From G963708235 sp963708235 (GTDB taxonomy: Bacteria > Actinomycetota > Acidimicrobiia > Spongiisociales > UBA5794): DNA of 64,000 bases. The stretch covers positions 2,542,001 through 2,606,000 of the forward strand of contig OY970200.1 in assembly GCA_963708235.1 (NCBI GenBank), given 5' to 3'. Made by a program: the position numbers and the translations under genes. Of the stretch, positions 7,427 through 15,081 are shown one piece after another (positions within the stretch are counted from its first letter, which is position 1; each line of letters opens with the position of its first letter). The notes below the pieces were generated by a model. It had not been told where the DNA came from. It searched no databases and saw only the letters and a program-made list of their open reading frames with translations.

Positions 7427-8517
7427 TGCCTCCGAGACCCTGAGAGGAGGTGGGGCATGAGATCCACAACTCGGAGTTCACCTCCCATGGCCCTCCCCGC
7501 CCCGGGGGGCGAGATGCCTCCGAGACCCTGAGAGGAGGTGAGGCATCAGATCCACAACTCGGAGTTCACCTCCCATGGCCCTCCCCGCCCCGGGGGGCGA
7601 GATGCCTCCGAGACCCTGAGAGGAGGTGAGGCATCAGATCCACAACTCGGAGTTCACCTCCCATGGCCCTCCCCGCCCCGGGGGGCGAGATGCCTCCGAG
7701 ACCCTGAGAGGAGGTGAGGCATCAGATCCACAACTCGGAGTTCACCTCCCATGGCCCTCCCCGCCCCGGGGGGCGAGATGCCTCCGAGACCCTGAGAGGA
7801 GGTGAGGCATCAGATCCACAACTCGGAGTTCACCTCCCATGGCCCTCCCCGCCCCGGGGGGCGAGATGCCTCCGAGACCCTGAGAGGAGGTGAGGCAAGA
7901 GATCCACAACTCGGAGTTCACCTCCCATGACCCTCCCCGCCCCAGGGGGCGAGATGCCTCCGAGACCCTGAGAGGAGGTGAGGCATCAGATCCACAACTC
8001 GGAGTTCACCTCCCATGACCCTCCCCGCCCCAGGGGGCGAGATGCCTCCGAGACCCTGAGAGGAGGTGAGGCATCAGATCCACAACTCGGAGTTCACCTC
8101 CCATGACCCTCCCCGCCCCAGGGGGCGAGATGCCTCCGAGACCCTGAGAGGAGGTGAGGCATCAGATCCACAACTCGGAGTTCACCTCCCATGACCCTCC
8201 CCGCCCCAGGGGGCGAGATGCCTCCGAGACCCTGAGAGGAGGTGAGGCATCAGATCCACAACTCGGAGTTCACCTCCCATGACCCTCCCCGCCCCAGGGG
8301 GCGAGATGCCTCCGAGACCCTGAGAGGAGGTGAGGCATCAGATCCACAACTCGGAGTTCACCTCCCATGGCCCTCCCCGCCCCAGGGGGCGAGATGCCTC
8401 CGAGACCCTGAGAGGAGGTGAGGCATCAGATCCACAACTCGGAGTTCACCTCCCATGGCCCTCCCCGCCCCGGGGGGCGGGGTGCCTCCGAGGTTCTGGG
8501 AGGAGGTGGGGCGGGGC
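7427..8517. repeat. Tandem array, 12 units of 88 bp
   Basis: The phrase ATCCACAACTCGGAGTTCAC recurs at 7462, 7550, 7638 and then every 88 bp to 8430, giving 12 units. Most units are identical. Units 1-5 read CATGGCCC...GCCCCGGGG, units 6-10 read CATGACCC...GCCCCAGGG, unit 11 is a hybrid, and unit 12 runs into a single dispersed family A copy. Each unit contains GATGCCTC/GAGGCATC and GGAGGTGA/TCACCTCC inverted pairs and a CCCCGCCCC/GGGGCG hairpin. The 88-bp period is not a multiple of three and no open frame crosses it, so it is not coding. It lies downstream of ispF and upstream of GDPD. Confidence 0.97.
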
Positions 8518-8528
8518 GCGAGGTCTGC
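8458..8528 (+). repeat. Dispersed repeat, family A copy
   Basis: This is one copy of a roughly 70-bp GC-rich element. It begins with GGCCCTCCCCGCCCCGGGG, continues with a CCTCCGAGGTTCTGGGAGG hairpin and ends in GGGGCGGGGCGCGAGG. Near-identical copies occur at about 24970-25046 (opposite strand) and 62578-62645. The first 45 bases match the start of the 88-bp tandem unit, so the array looks derived from this family. Confidence 0.85.
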
Positions 8529-8633
8529 ATCCCGGTGGTCAGTATGTCGTGTGCGTTGCCACTCGGTCGTACGGGCCCGAGACCGACCAACTGGCAGCAT
8601 GAGCAGCGGCCAGGCCGGGCGAACAGGCCGCCG

Positions 8634-9125
8634 TCAGCCCGACTCGGCCAGCGGGCCCACCACGGCAACGGCGAGGGCGGCGAGCCCTTCGTCGCGGCCC
8701 AGCCATCCGAGATGATCGGTGGTGGTGGCCTTCACCGAGACCCGGTCGACCGGCAGTTCGAGAACAGCGGCGAATGCTGCCCGGATCGGCTCGCGATGCG
8801 GTGCGACACGGACCCGTTCTGCAATCACCGTGACATCGACCGAGGTGCAACGCAGTTCCGAGGCGGCGAGCATCCCGACCACATCGGCGAGCAACGCCAT
8901 CGAGTCGGCATCGCTCCACACCGGGTCGGTCGAGGGGAAATGTTGGCCGAGGTCACCCAGCGCGGCGGCCCCGAGCAGGGCGTCAGCCACGGCATGCGCG
9001 GCCACGTCGCCATCCGATGTGGCATCGACACCGCGGGTGGTGTCGACAACGACACCACCAAGGATGACTGTGCCGGACGGTTGGAATCGGTGCGCATCGA
9101 ACCCCTGTCCGACCCGCACGGTCAC
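8634..9125 (-). CDS. ispF: 2-C-methyl-D-erythritol 2,4-cyclodiphosphate synthase
   Basis: IspF makes MEcPP from CDP-methylerythritol phosphate in the non-mevalonate isoprenoid pathway and acts as a cytosolic trimer. The 163-residue length is normal. Metal ligands are visible as Asp and His in GQGFDAHRF (about 7-15) and as His in DGDVAAHAVADALLG (39-53). The C-terminal family signature KATTTDHLGWLGRDEGLAA is intact. The start is GTG at 9125, just after the carD end. Many actinobacteria have carD-ispD-ispF; here ispD is missing between them and must be elsewhere if the pathway is complete. The 88-bp repeat array follows the stop codon. Confidence 0.93.
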   Translation of the reverse strand: MTVRVGQGFDAHRFQPSGTVILGGVVVDTTRGVDATSDGDVAAHAVADALLGAAALGDLGQHFPSTDPVWSDADSMALLADVVGMLAASELRCTSVDVTVIAERVRVAPHREPIRAAFAAVLELPVDRVSVKATTTDHLGWLGRDEGLAALAVAVVGPLAESG

Positions 9126-9154
9126 TGGTTCACCGCCACCGGGTCACACCTGGG

Positions 9155-9947
9155 TCAGGATTCGACGGGAGGGTCGACCTTGGGCAGGGCCCGGTCGAGC
9201 CGCTTGATCGCTTCCTCTTCCTCGATGTCGAGGGTGAAGCGGAAGCTCGCCGACGATGATCAGGCGGGCCTTGGCCAGCATCCGCTTCAGCGCCGGCGAG
9301 ATGCCCTTGACCTGCTGGGCGAACGTCAGGTCACGCACCACTTCGGCGACCTGGAAGATGTCGCCGCTGTTGATCTTCTCGGTGAGGAGCTTGTACCAGC
9401 GGGACCAGTTCGACCCGGCTTCCTGAGGCTCCTCGCGGAAGGTGGCGAACACCTTGCGGGCCACGTTGGTCGAGATCACCGGCCGCACCCCGAGATCGAG
9501 CGCCTTTGCCACCGGCACCCGCACAGTGAGCTGATCGGTGGCCACCTCGAGCACGTAGTAGTCCTGGCCCTCGCCATCGAAAGCGATCGACTCGACGGCG
9601 ATGATCGTCGCCGCACCGTGATGGGGATAGACGACCTTGTCGCCGACGATGAACGGGACATCGCCGGTGCCGGCCTTGCGCGGCGCCGCCGCCGTGTCCT
9701 TGGACTCGGCCTTGGCGACCTTTTCCTTGGGCTCGGCTTTGGACGCTGCCTTGGCCGGAGTCTTCGACGCTGCCGTCTTGGTGGCCGTCTTTGCTGCCGC
9801 CGTCTTTGCTGTCGCCGTCTTTGCTGTCGCCGACTTCGCTGCCGCCGGCTTGGCTGCCGTCGCCTTGGCGGCGGGCTTCGGCTTCGCCGACGTCGACTTG
9901 GCGGCGGTGGTGGCGGTCTTTTTTGCGGGGGTTTGCTTTTCAGCCAA
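9155..9947 (-). CDS. carD: CarD-family transcription regulator with H1-like N-terminal tail; apparent frameshift
   Basis: CarD binds the RNA polymerase beta subunit and stabilises open promoter complexes, and it is essential in mycobacteria. The core begins near residue 98 with VPFIVGDKVVYPHHGAATI and continues through the helical DNA-contact domain (SNWSRWYKLLTEK, LKRMLAKAR). Before it lie about 95 residues made almost only of Ala, Lys, Thr and Pro, like a histone H1 or HupB tail, which is unusual for CarD. Near 9243 the frame shifts: one extra base (GAGCTTCCG) moves the end out of frame, and removing it restores DIEEEEAIKRLDRALPKV with a stop at 9155. The start is TTG at 9947. ispF follows 29 bp on. 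Confidence 0.82.
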
Positions 9948-9999
9948 TGATCATCTCTGGTCGCTCGGGACCGGCATTGTAGGTGAGCCGACAGCCGGA

Positions 10000-11061
10000 T
10001 CAGTCGGGTATGGCAAAAGGTGTCCCATGTTGGAGCAGCCGATCGAGATAGCTCCGTAGCTGCTCGGCGCGGCTGGTCCCGACGCCGTCGACCTGGGCGA
10101 GCACCTCGACGTCGGCGTCGAGCAGTCGCTCGAAGCTGCCGAAGTGCTTGAGCAGGGCGTCTTTGATGCGGTCGGGTAGGTGCGGCACCCGGCTCAATGC
10201 CCGGAGCCCGCGGGGTTGGATGGCGGCGTCGAGTTCTCCCAGACCAAGGACTTCGGCCACGAGGTGGATGTCCTGGAGATCTTCGGTGGCGATGCGGCCG
10301 AGTCGGTCGAACACGGTCCGGGTTCCGCGGCGCCTGCGGTAGTCCTCGTAGACCATGGCGGCGACATCGTTGACGCCCTCCATCAGGTCGGCGGACTGGA
10401 TCGAGATCAGGTTGGCCTCGCCACCCAACTCGACCACGATTCGGTCGATCTGGAAGCTCATCCGTCGCACCAGCGCCGCCCGCTGCAAGAGGAGCACCAC
10501 ATCACGCACCGTGACCACACCGTCGACCTCGAGTCGGGTGAGCCGGTCCTCGGCGGCCTCGAGGCGGCGTCGGAGCCGCTCCAACGAGATCAGGTTCTGG
10601 TTTCCGTCTGCCTGGAGCGTGCTCGGGTCACGCAGCTCGAACCGGTCGCCGTCGGCGTACACCACGGCGACACCGAGGACCTCCTCGCTCACGGCCAGGA
10701 TCGGGGACTTGGTCTGTTTGGCGAGGCGTTCGGCGGTGCGGAACCGGGTGCCGGTCTCGTCGGTGGCCAGCGCCGGGTCCGGCATGAACTGGACGTTGGC
10801 GCGCAGGATGCGTTGGAAGTCGGAGGAGACGACGATTCCGCCGTCCATCTTGGCCAGCTCGGCCACCCGCTGGGCGGTGAAGGGGGCGTTGCGCAGGTGG
10901 AACCCGCCGCTGCACACCAGATCGAGATCGAGGTCGGGTTCGGCGAGCAGTACCAATGCCCCGGTTCGTTGCCGCAGGATCAGCTCGGTGGCGGCGCGCA
11001 TCGTTGTTCCGGGCGCAAAGCGGCTGAGGATCACCAGCGGGTCGACGTGAGACTGCGTCAT
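10000..11061 (-). CDS. disA: DNA integrity scanning protein DisA, diadenylate cyclase
   Basis: DisA is an octameric enzyme that makes cyclic di-AMP from ATP and scans DNA for branched structures. The 353 residues show the N-terminal DAC domain, a linker with coiled-coil character (LISLERLRRRLEAAEDRLTRLE), and C-terminal helix-hairpin-helix DNA-binding repeats (FGSFERLLDADVEVLAQVDGVG). Two catalytic motifs differ from the usual form: DGA reads DGG at 73-75 and RHR reads RFR at 106-108, although the surrounding sequence is well conserved. Activity may be changed. It lies downstream of radA in the same direction, the normal radA-disA order. Confidence 0.9.
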   Translation of the reverse strand: MTQSHVDPLVILSRFAPGTTMRAATELILRQRTGALVLLAEPDLDLDLVCSGGFHLRNAPFTAQRVAELAKMDGGIVVSSDFQRILRANVQFMPDPALATDETGTRFRTAERLAKQTKSPILAVSEEVLGVAVVYADGDRFELRDPSTLQADGNQNLISLERLRRRLEAAEDRLTRLEVDGVVTVRDVVLLLQRAALVRRMSFQIDRIVVELGGEANLISIQSADLMEGVNDVAAMVYEDYRRRRGTRTVFDRLGRIATEDLQDIHLVAEVLGLGELDAAIQPRGLRALSRVPHLPDRIKDALLKHFGSFERLLDADVEVLAQVDGVGTSRAEQLRSYLDRLLQHGTPFAIPD

Positions 11062-11372
11062 CGCCGCCGCAGGCTACTCCGCCCGGCCGGATGCTGCGTG
11101 CGCCACCCGACCTGTCCCACCGTGGCCATCGGTCGGTCTGCGGCCGCAAGGCCGCCCCCCGGTCGGCTCCGCCTCGGAAACGCCCACGGGCCGGTGAGGT
11201 GACACCGCCGAATGCGAGTCCGACTGGAACGGCGTTCCGCCGGCGCACCCGGCGGCCAGATACGCCGTCCACCACGCCCGACGGGACGATGAGACGTCGT
11301 TACGGTCGGCTCGATGTCACTACCCGCAATTGCCCGGCACCGGCGTGCGACCGGTCGAGCAGGGCGGAACGC
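11062..11372. other. radA-disA intergenic region
   Basis: These 311 bp separate the radA stop from the disA start. Open frames here read Arg/Pro-rich proteins with no homology I recognise. There are several short GC palindromes (for example CTGCGGCCGCAAGGCCGC near 11140) but no clear terminator or promoter. I see nothing assignable. Confidence 0.45.
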
Positions 11373-12677
11373 TCAGACCTGGGCGAGACGCCGCCCCTTT
11401 CCCGGATCGACGACGCCGGCTGCGGCGAGGGCCTCGGTCACCCGACCGTGGTCGCTCCCGCTGACCAGCCGCTCGATCCCGAGACGGCGTACCTCCCCGG
11501 CCCGCCGCTCGGCGTGCGCCACCGTCCGGACCTCCCCGGCAAGCCCCACCTCGCCGAAGGCAGCCAACGACCCCACCGGCACCTCGAGTCTCGACGAGGC
11601 CAGGGCGAGGGCGACGGGCAGGTCGGACGCCGGATCACGCAGGGTGAGACCGCCCACCACGTTGACGTAGACCTCACGATCGGAGAATCCGATACCGGCA
11701 TGGCGTTCCAGCACGGCGAGAAGCTGATGGACCCGGGCCGGTTCGACCCCCTTGACGCTGCGTCGCGGCTGCGGAGCCGACGAGGTCGCCACCAGTGCCT
11801 GGACCTCGACCAGCAGTGATCTCCGCCCGTACATGGCGGGGAACACCACGGTTCCGGGGACGGCCCCGGTCCACCCACCGACGAAGATGCCGGTCGGGTC
11901 GGTGATCTCGACCATCCCGGCTTCGGTCATCTCGAACACCCCGACCTGATCGGTCGAGCCGTGGCGGTTCTTGAGACCGCGCAGGTAGCGGAGACCGCGC
12001 TCAGGATCGCCCTCGAGGTACAACACGACATCGACGAGGTGCTCCAGCACCTTGGGACCGGCGAGGGTGCCGTCCTTGGTGACGTGCCCCACCAGCAGCA
12101 CCGGGACGCCGATCCGCCGTGCCAGGGCACTGAGCCGGCTCCCGGCCGCCCGCACCTGGGTCACCCCACCCGGAGACCCGTCCGAGTCGGGATCGCGGGC
12201 GGTCTGGATCGAGTCGATGATGATCAGCGACACCTCGGTGATCTCCACCGCCCGCTCCACACCGGACACATCGGTCTCGGCGAGCACCAGAAGATCCGGA
12301 TGTTCGGCGCCGATCCGAGCCGCCCGGAGACCGACCTGCCCGGCGCTCTCCTCCCCGGAGACATACAGCACCGGACCCGACGCCGCCGCAGCCGCCGCCA
12401 CCTGGAGCAGCAGGGTCGACTTGCCGACACCCGGCTCGCCACCGATCAGACAGACGCTCCCAGCGACGAGTCCCCCGCCGAGTACCCGGTCGACCTCGCC
12501 CAGTCCACACGGCCGGCGCGGCGCCTCGGTGCTGGCCGCCGTCCCCACCGGGACCGGGGTTGCCGACCCCCCTCCCCCGGCGGCGGTGAGCGTCAGCGAT
12601 CCGTGGGTGCGGCACTGCGGGCAGAACCCGAGCCACTTTGCGGTCCCGTAGCCGCACTCTGCGCATCGGTAGTCCAA
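11373..12677 (-). CDS. radA: DNA repair protein RadA (Sms)
   Basis: RadA is a RecA-like ATPase that helps process recombination intermediates and drives branch migration. Visible features are a four-cysteine zinc finger at the N-terminus (CAEC and CPQC, residues 5-22), Walker A GGEPGVGKSTLL near 79-90, Walker B LIIIDSIQT, the family-specific KNRHGST motif near 236-242, and a Lon-protease-like C-terminal domain. The length of 434 residues is normal. The TTG at 12677 is chosen because it follows AGAGAGG by about 7 bases and starts directly at the zinc finger; a GTG 30 bp upstream is also possible. disA follows 311 bp downstream. Confidence 0.93.
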   Translation of the reverse strand: MDYRCAECGYGTAKWLGFCPQCRTHGSLTLTAAGGGGSATPVPVGTAASTEAPRRPCGLGEVDRVLGGGLVAGSVCLIGGEPGVGKSTLLLQVAAAAAASGPVLYVSGEESAGQVGLRAARIGAEHPDLLVLAETDVSGVERAVEITEVSLIIIDSIQTARDPDSDGSPGGVTQVRAAGSRLSALARRIGVPVLLVGHVTKDGTLAGPKVLEHLVDVVLYLEGDPERGLRYLRGLKNRHGSTDQVGVFEMTEAGMVEITDPTGIFVGGWTGAVPGTVVFPAMYGRRSLLVEVQALVATSSAPQPRRSVKGVEPARVHQLLAVLERHAGIGFSDREVYVNVVGGLTLRDPASDLPVALALASSRLEVPVGSLAAFGEVGLAGEVRTVAHAERRAGEVRRLGIERLVSGSDHGRVTEALAAAGVVDPGKGRRLAQV

Positions 12678-12789
12678 GACAAGCCTCTCTACGACGACAG
12701 ACCGCACGCTAGAGGTCGGGTGTGACAGATTCTCGCCGACGTCCCGGGGTCTCCCTCAGGGTGCCGCACCACACCGCGGCGAGGGGCCG

Positions 12790-12918
12790 TCAGTCTCTCA
12801 GATAGCGGCGGACGACCCACACCAGGAACACCACCAGGGCGGCGGCGAGCACCAGCCCACCCAGGATGTTGCTGAACGTCCAGGTCTCCGCCTGGCGGAC
12901 ATCGGCAATCAGTGCCAT
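12790..12918 (-). CDS. Small single-pass membrane protein, 42 aa
   Basis: A short open frame from ATG 12918 encodes 42 residues. It has a charged start (ALIADVRQAETWTFSN), one hydrophobic helix (ILGGLVLAAALVVFLVWVV, about residues 18-36) and a positively charged end (RRYLRD), so the predicted topology is N-out/C-in. It lies between radA and the divergent zinc-ribbon gene at 12986, leaving 67 bp that may carry both promoters. The hydrophobic profile and the lack of rare codons support a real small gene, but I have no family name for it. Confidence 0.5.
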   Translation of the reverse strand: MALIADVRQAETWTFSNILGGLVLAAALVVFLVWVVRRYLRD

Positions 12919-12985
12919 TCGTGGCACAATAGACGAGCTTCCACGGGGAGCCAGCGCCGTCGATCGATGTGTCAGGAATCAACGC

Positions 12986-13855
12986 GTGCCCAAGGACCGG
13001 GACAAGGAAACTTTTGATGATCTCTTCGAGCCGTTCGAGCTCGACGAGTATGCCCAGGACGACGAGCCTCAGACCGGGTCGCGCCCGGTTCCGGCGGTGC
13101 AGGAACCCGATGCGCCGGCAACGGTGAGCTGTCCGTCGTGTGGCGCCGCCAACCCCGAGCACAACCGCCACTGCGAACAGTGCGGGGCCCGGGTTTCCAA
13201 GGGCCCGCTTCCGGTCGCCCCTCCCCCGATGATGCGCAGCACGCCCGGTGCCCGCGCCCTCACGGTGCTGGCCGGTGTCGTGATCGTGGTCGTGGTGGTC
13301 GCCGTGATCCTCAACGTCCTCGGTGGCGGGAACGGCGACGACGTCACGGCGCTTCCCGAGGACGAGATCACCACGACAACCCAGGGCACCGATGTCACCA
13401 CCGCTCCAGCGACCCAGACCGCCCTGGTCCCGGTCACCGCCGAGGCGTCGTCGTCACATCCCGGGCTCGATCCCGAGTTTCTCATCGACGGCGACCCCGC
13501 CACCTACTGGAACGACAACTCCCAGCGTGGCCAGAACGCCGTGCTCACCTTTACGTTCGCCCAGCCGGTCGCCATCAGCGAGATGGAGCTGATCAACATC
13601 GCCGACGACATCGCCTTCAAGCGGAACTACCGCATCAAGGACGCACAAGTCACGGTCGACGATCTCTCGATCGAGGTGCCGTTCTTGATGCCGGACAACA
13701 ACGCACCGCACCGGGTCCCCCTCAACACCCTGGAGACCCGTCGGGTGACCATCAGCGTCCTCTCCACCTATGTCGGCGAGCCGGTCGGCGACAGCCCGTC
13801 GTTCTCGGAACTGGCCCTCGCCGAGGTGCGGTTCTTCGGCACCGTCAACGAGTAG
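12986..13855 (+). CDS. Zinc-ribbon, transmembrane, discoidin-like domain protein
   Basis: Three parts are visible in 289 residues. A cytosolic acidic N-terminus contains a zinc ribbon (SCPSCGAANPEHNRHCEQCG, about 48-67). A single transmembrane helix follows at about 93-112 (LTVLAGVVIVVVVVAVI), then a Thr-rich linker. The C-terminal extracytoplasmic domain of about 140 residues (SSSHPGLDPEFLIDGDPATY onward) resembles F5/8C-discoidin or NADase-type glycan-binding modules, with a typical LIDGDPATYWND loop. It probably senses or binds cell-surface glycan. The GTG start at 12986 is followed directly by the charged N-terminus. It is divergent from the 42-residue membrane protein and convergent with the wHTH gene. 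Confidence 0.7.
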   Translation: MPKDRDKETFDDLFEPFELDEYAQDDEPQTGSRPVPAVQEPDAPATVSCPSCGAANPEHNRHCEQCGARVSKGPLPVAPPPMMRSTPGARALTVLAGVVIVVVVVAVILNVLGGGNGDDVTALPEDEITTTTQGTDVTTAPATQTALVPVTAEASSSHPGLDPEFLIDGDPATYWNDNSQRGQNAVLTFTFAQPVAISEMELINIADDIAFKRNYRIKDAQVTVDDLSIEVPFLMPDNNAPHRVPLNTLETRRVTISVLSTYVGEPVGDSPSFSELALAEVRFFGTVNE

Positions 13856-13905
13856 TACCGGCGGAGCAGGTCGCCCGATCCGCTGGGGACCACCGGGAAC
13901 GCCGG

Positions 13906-15081
13906 CTACGAGACCAACTTGCGTTCCAATGGGGTCCTGAACCTGGGGATGAACCGGGTCGGGCCGACCAGCGTGGCAAGTCGGTGCGCCTGGGTCTCGA
14001 TCCCGGTGTACGCCTCGGTGCCGATGTCCTCGAGTAGATGGACGGCGATCTCCCCGTTCGGGCGCTGCGCCCAGCCGCCGACGATCCGGCCGTCGCTCCA
14101 GATGGTGGGCCCGATGTTCCCGAAGCGATCGAACAACCATGGGCGGTGCTCGCCCAGATACCAGTCGCGCTGCTGCCAGCCCATCGGGGTCGGGTCCAGC
14201 ATCGGCAACAGCGCCGTCCACGGTCCCGGATCGTCGACCGGCTCCAGATCGTCGGCGAGCACGTAGCCCGGGGTACCGTCGAGATCCACCTCGACGGCGC
14301 CGACGGCGCCCAACGCCCGGTCCACCTCCTTCACGGTCCACTTGGTCCACCACTTGAGGTCGCTGCGGGGTGCAGGACCGAACGCTTCCAGCCATCGCCG
14401 CACCAGGATCGCCTGTGCGGCAGACGTCTCCAGCGGGGCGATACCGCCCGGGACCCATTCGCCGGTCGGATGCCAGCGGTACTGGCTGCTGATCCAGGTT
14501 CCGAGTGGTCGACCACGGACCACTCGTCCCTCGACCCCCATCAGGAACATCACCCGGCTCGCCAGCGAGATCGCCGTCTCGGTGCGCTTCCCGGCGTCGA
14601 GCACGACCCGACGACCGAGTTCGGGGACGTCTTCCTGGATCTCCCGGGTGCTGGCCGACCCACGTCGGCGGAGGGCGTCCAGTGTCTCGCCGGCGACGGC
14701 ATCGAACCAGGCCCCGCCATCCGGTGCCACTCCGGCGTCGGTGACCATACGAGCCAACTGGCGTCGTTGGGTGGCGAGAAGACCGAGCGTGGCGCCGTGG
14801 TGGACGGCGGGTACGAGGTCGAGCGGCTCGATGAACATGGTGCGGCGCATCCCCAGCATGCGGATCACGGTCCGGTCGTCGTACAGGGTCTGTTCGACGG
14901 CGGCGATGCTCGGGTCAGAGAGCCTGGCCATGGCGCTGAGGTAGACCGCCGCCGGGTCACTGGCGTGGAGACCGGCGAGCGATCCGGCGACGGCGGCCGT
15001 GTCGTCGGCGGCGGTCCCGGTGGCGAGACGGTGTCTCCGGCCGAGACGGAACCGACGTTCCATCACCGAGATGGACCGCAT
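13906..15081 (-). CDS. Winged-helix DNA-binding domain protein, AlkZ/YcaQ-like
   Basis: The 391 residues match the HTH_42 family (winged-helix DNA-binding, AlkZ/YcaQ-like), whose characterised members are DNA glycosylases that remove alkylated or crosslinked bases. Supporting segments are the N-terminal RRHRLATGTAA and LAGLHASDPAAVYLSAMARL, the TVIRMLGMRRTMFI strand, winged helices around LKWWTKWTVKEVDRALG, and a C-terminal WSDGRIVGGWAQRPNGEI beta region typical of the family. I cannot confirm the catalytic QxQ-type residues by eye, so glycosylase activity is inferred. Its ATG at 15081 overlaps the upstream TetR stop by 4 bp, so it is co-translated with that regulator. Confidence 0.8.
   Translation of the reverse strand: MRSISVMERRFRLGRRHRLATGTAADDTAAVAGSLAGLHASDPAAVYLSAMARLSDPSIAAVEQTLYDDRTVIRMLGMRRTMFIEPLDLVPAVHHGATLGLLATQRRQLARMVTDAGVAPDGGAWFDAVAGETLDALRRRGSASTREIQEDVPELGRRVVLDAGKRTETAISLASRVMFLMGVEGRVVRGRPLGTWISSQYRWHPTGEWVPGGIAPLETSAAQAILVRRWLEAFGPAPRSDLKWWTKWTVKEVDRALGAVGAVEVDLDGTPGYVLADDLEPVDDPGPWTALLPMLDPTPMGWQQRDWYLGEHRPWLFDRFGNIGPTIWSDGRIVGGWAQRPNGEIAVHLLEDIGTEAYTGIETQAHRLATLVGPTRFIPRFRTPLERKLVS

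Noticed and set aside
7036..7531. Small genes in the repeat-rich gaps near 7.0-7.5 kb (and similarly near 24.8-25.4, 52.0 and 62.5-62.9 kb)
   Set aside because: The frames run through palindromic GC repeats, have low-complexity Pro/Arg content, and the same translated phrase recurs at each repeat copy, which shows that it comes from the repeat and not from a gene.
7427..8517. CRISPR array
   Set aside because: The units are contiguous identical 88-mers without variable spacers, and no cas gene is near.
9230..9260. Programmed frameshift in carD (and tmk near 55200)
   Set aside because: No slippery heptamer followed by a stem-loop is visible at either site; a simple one-base consensus error explains both better. 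The raw reads would decide.
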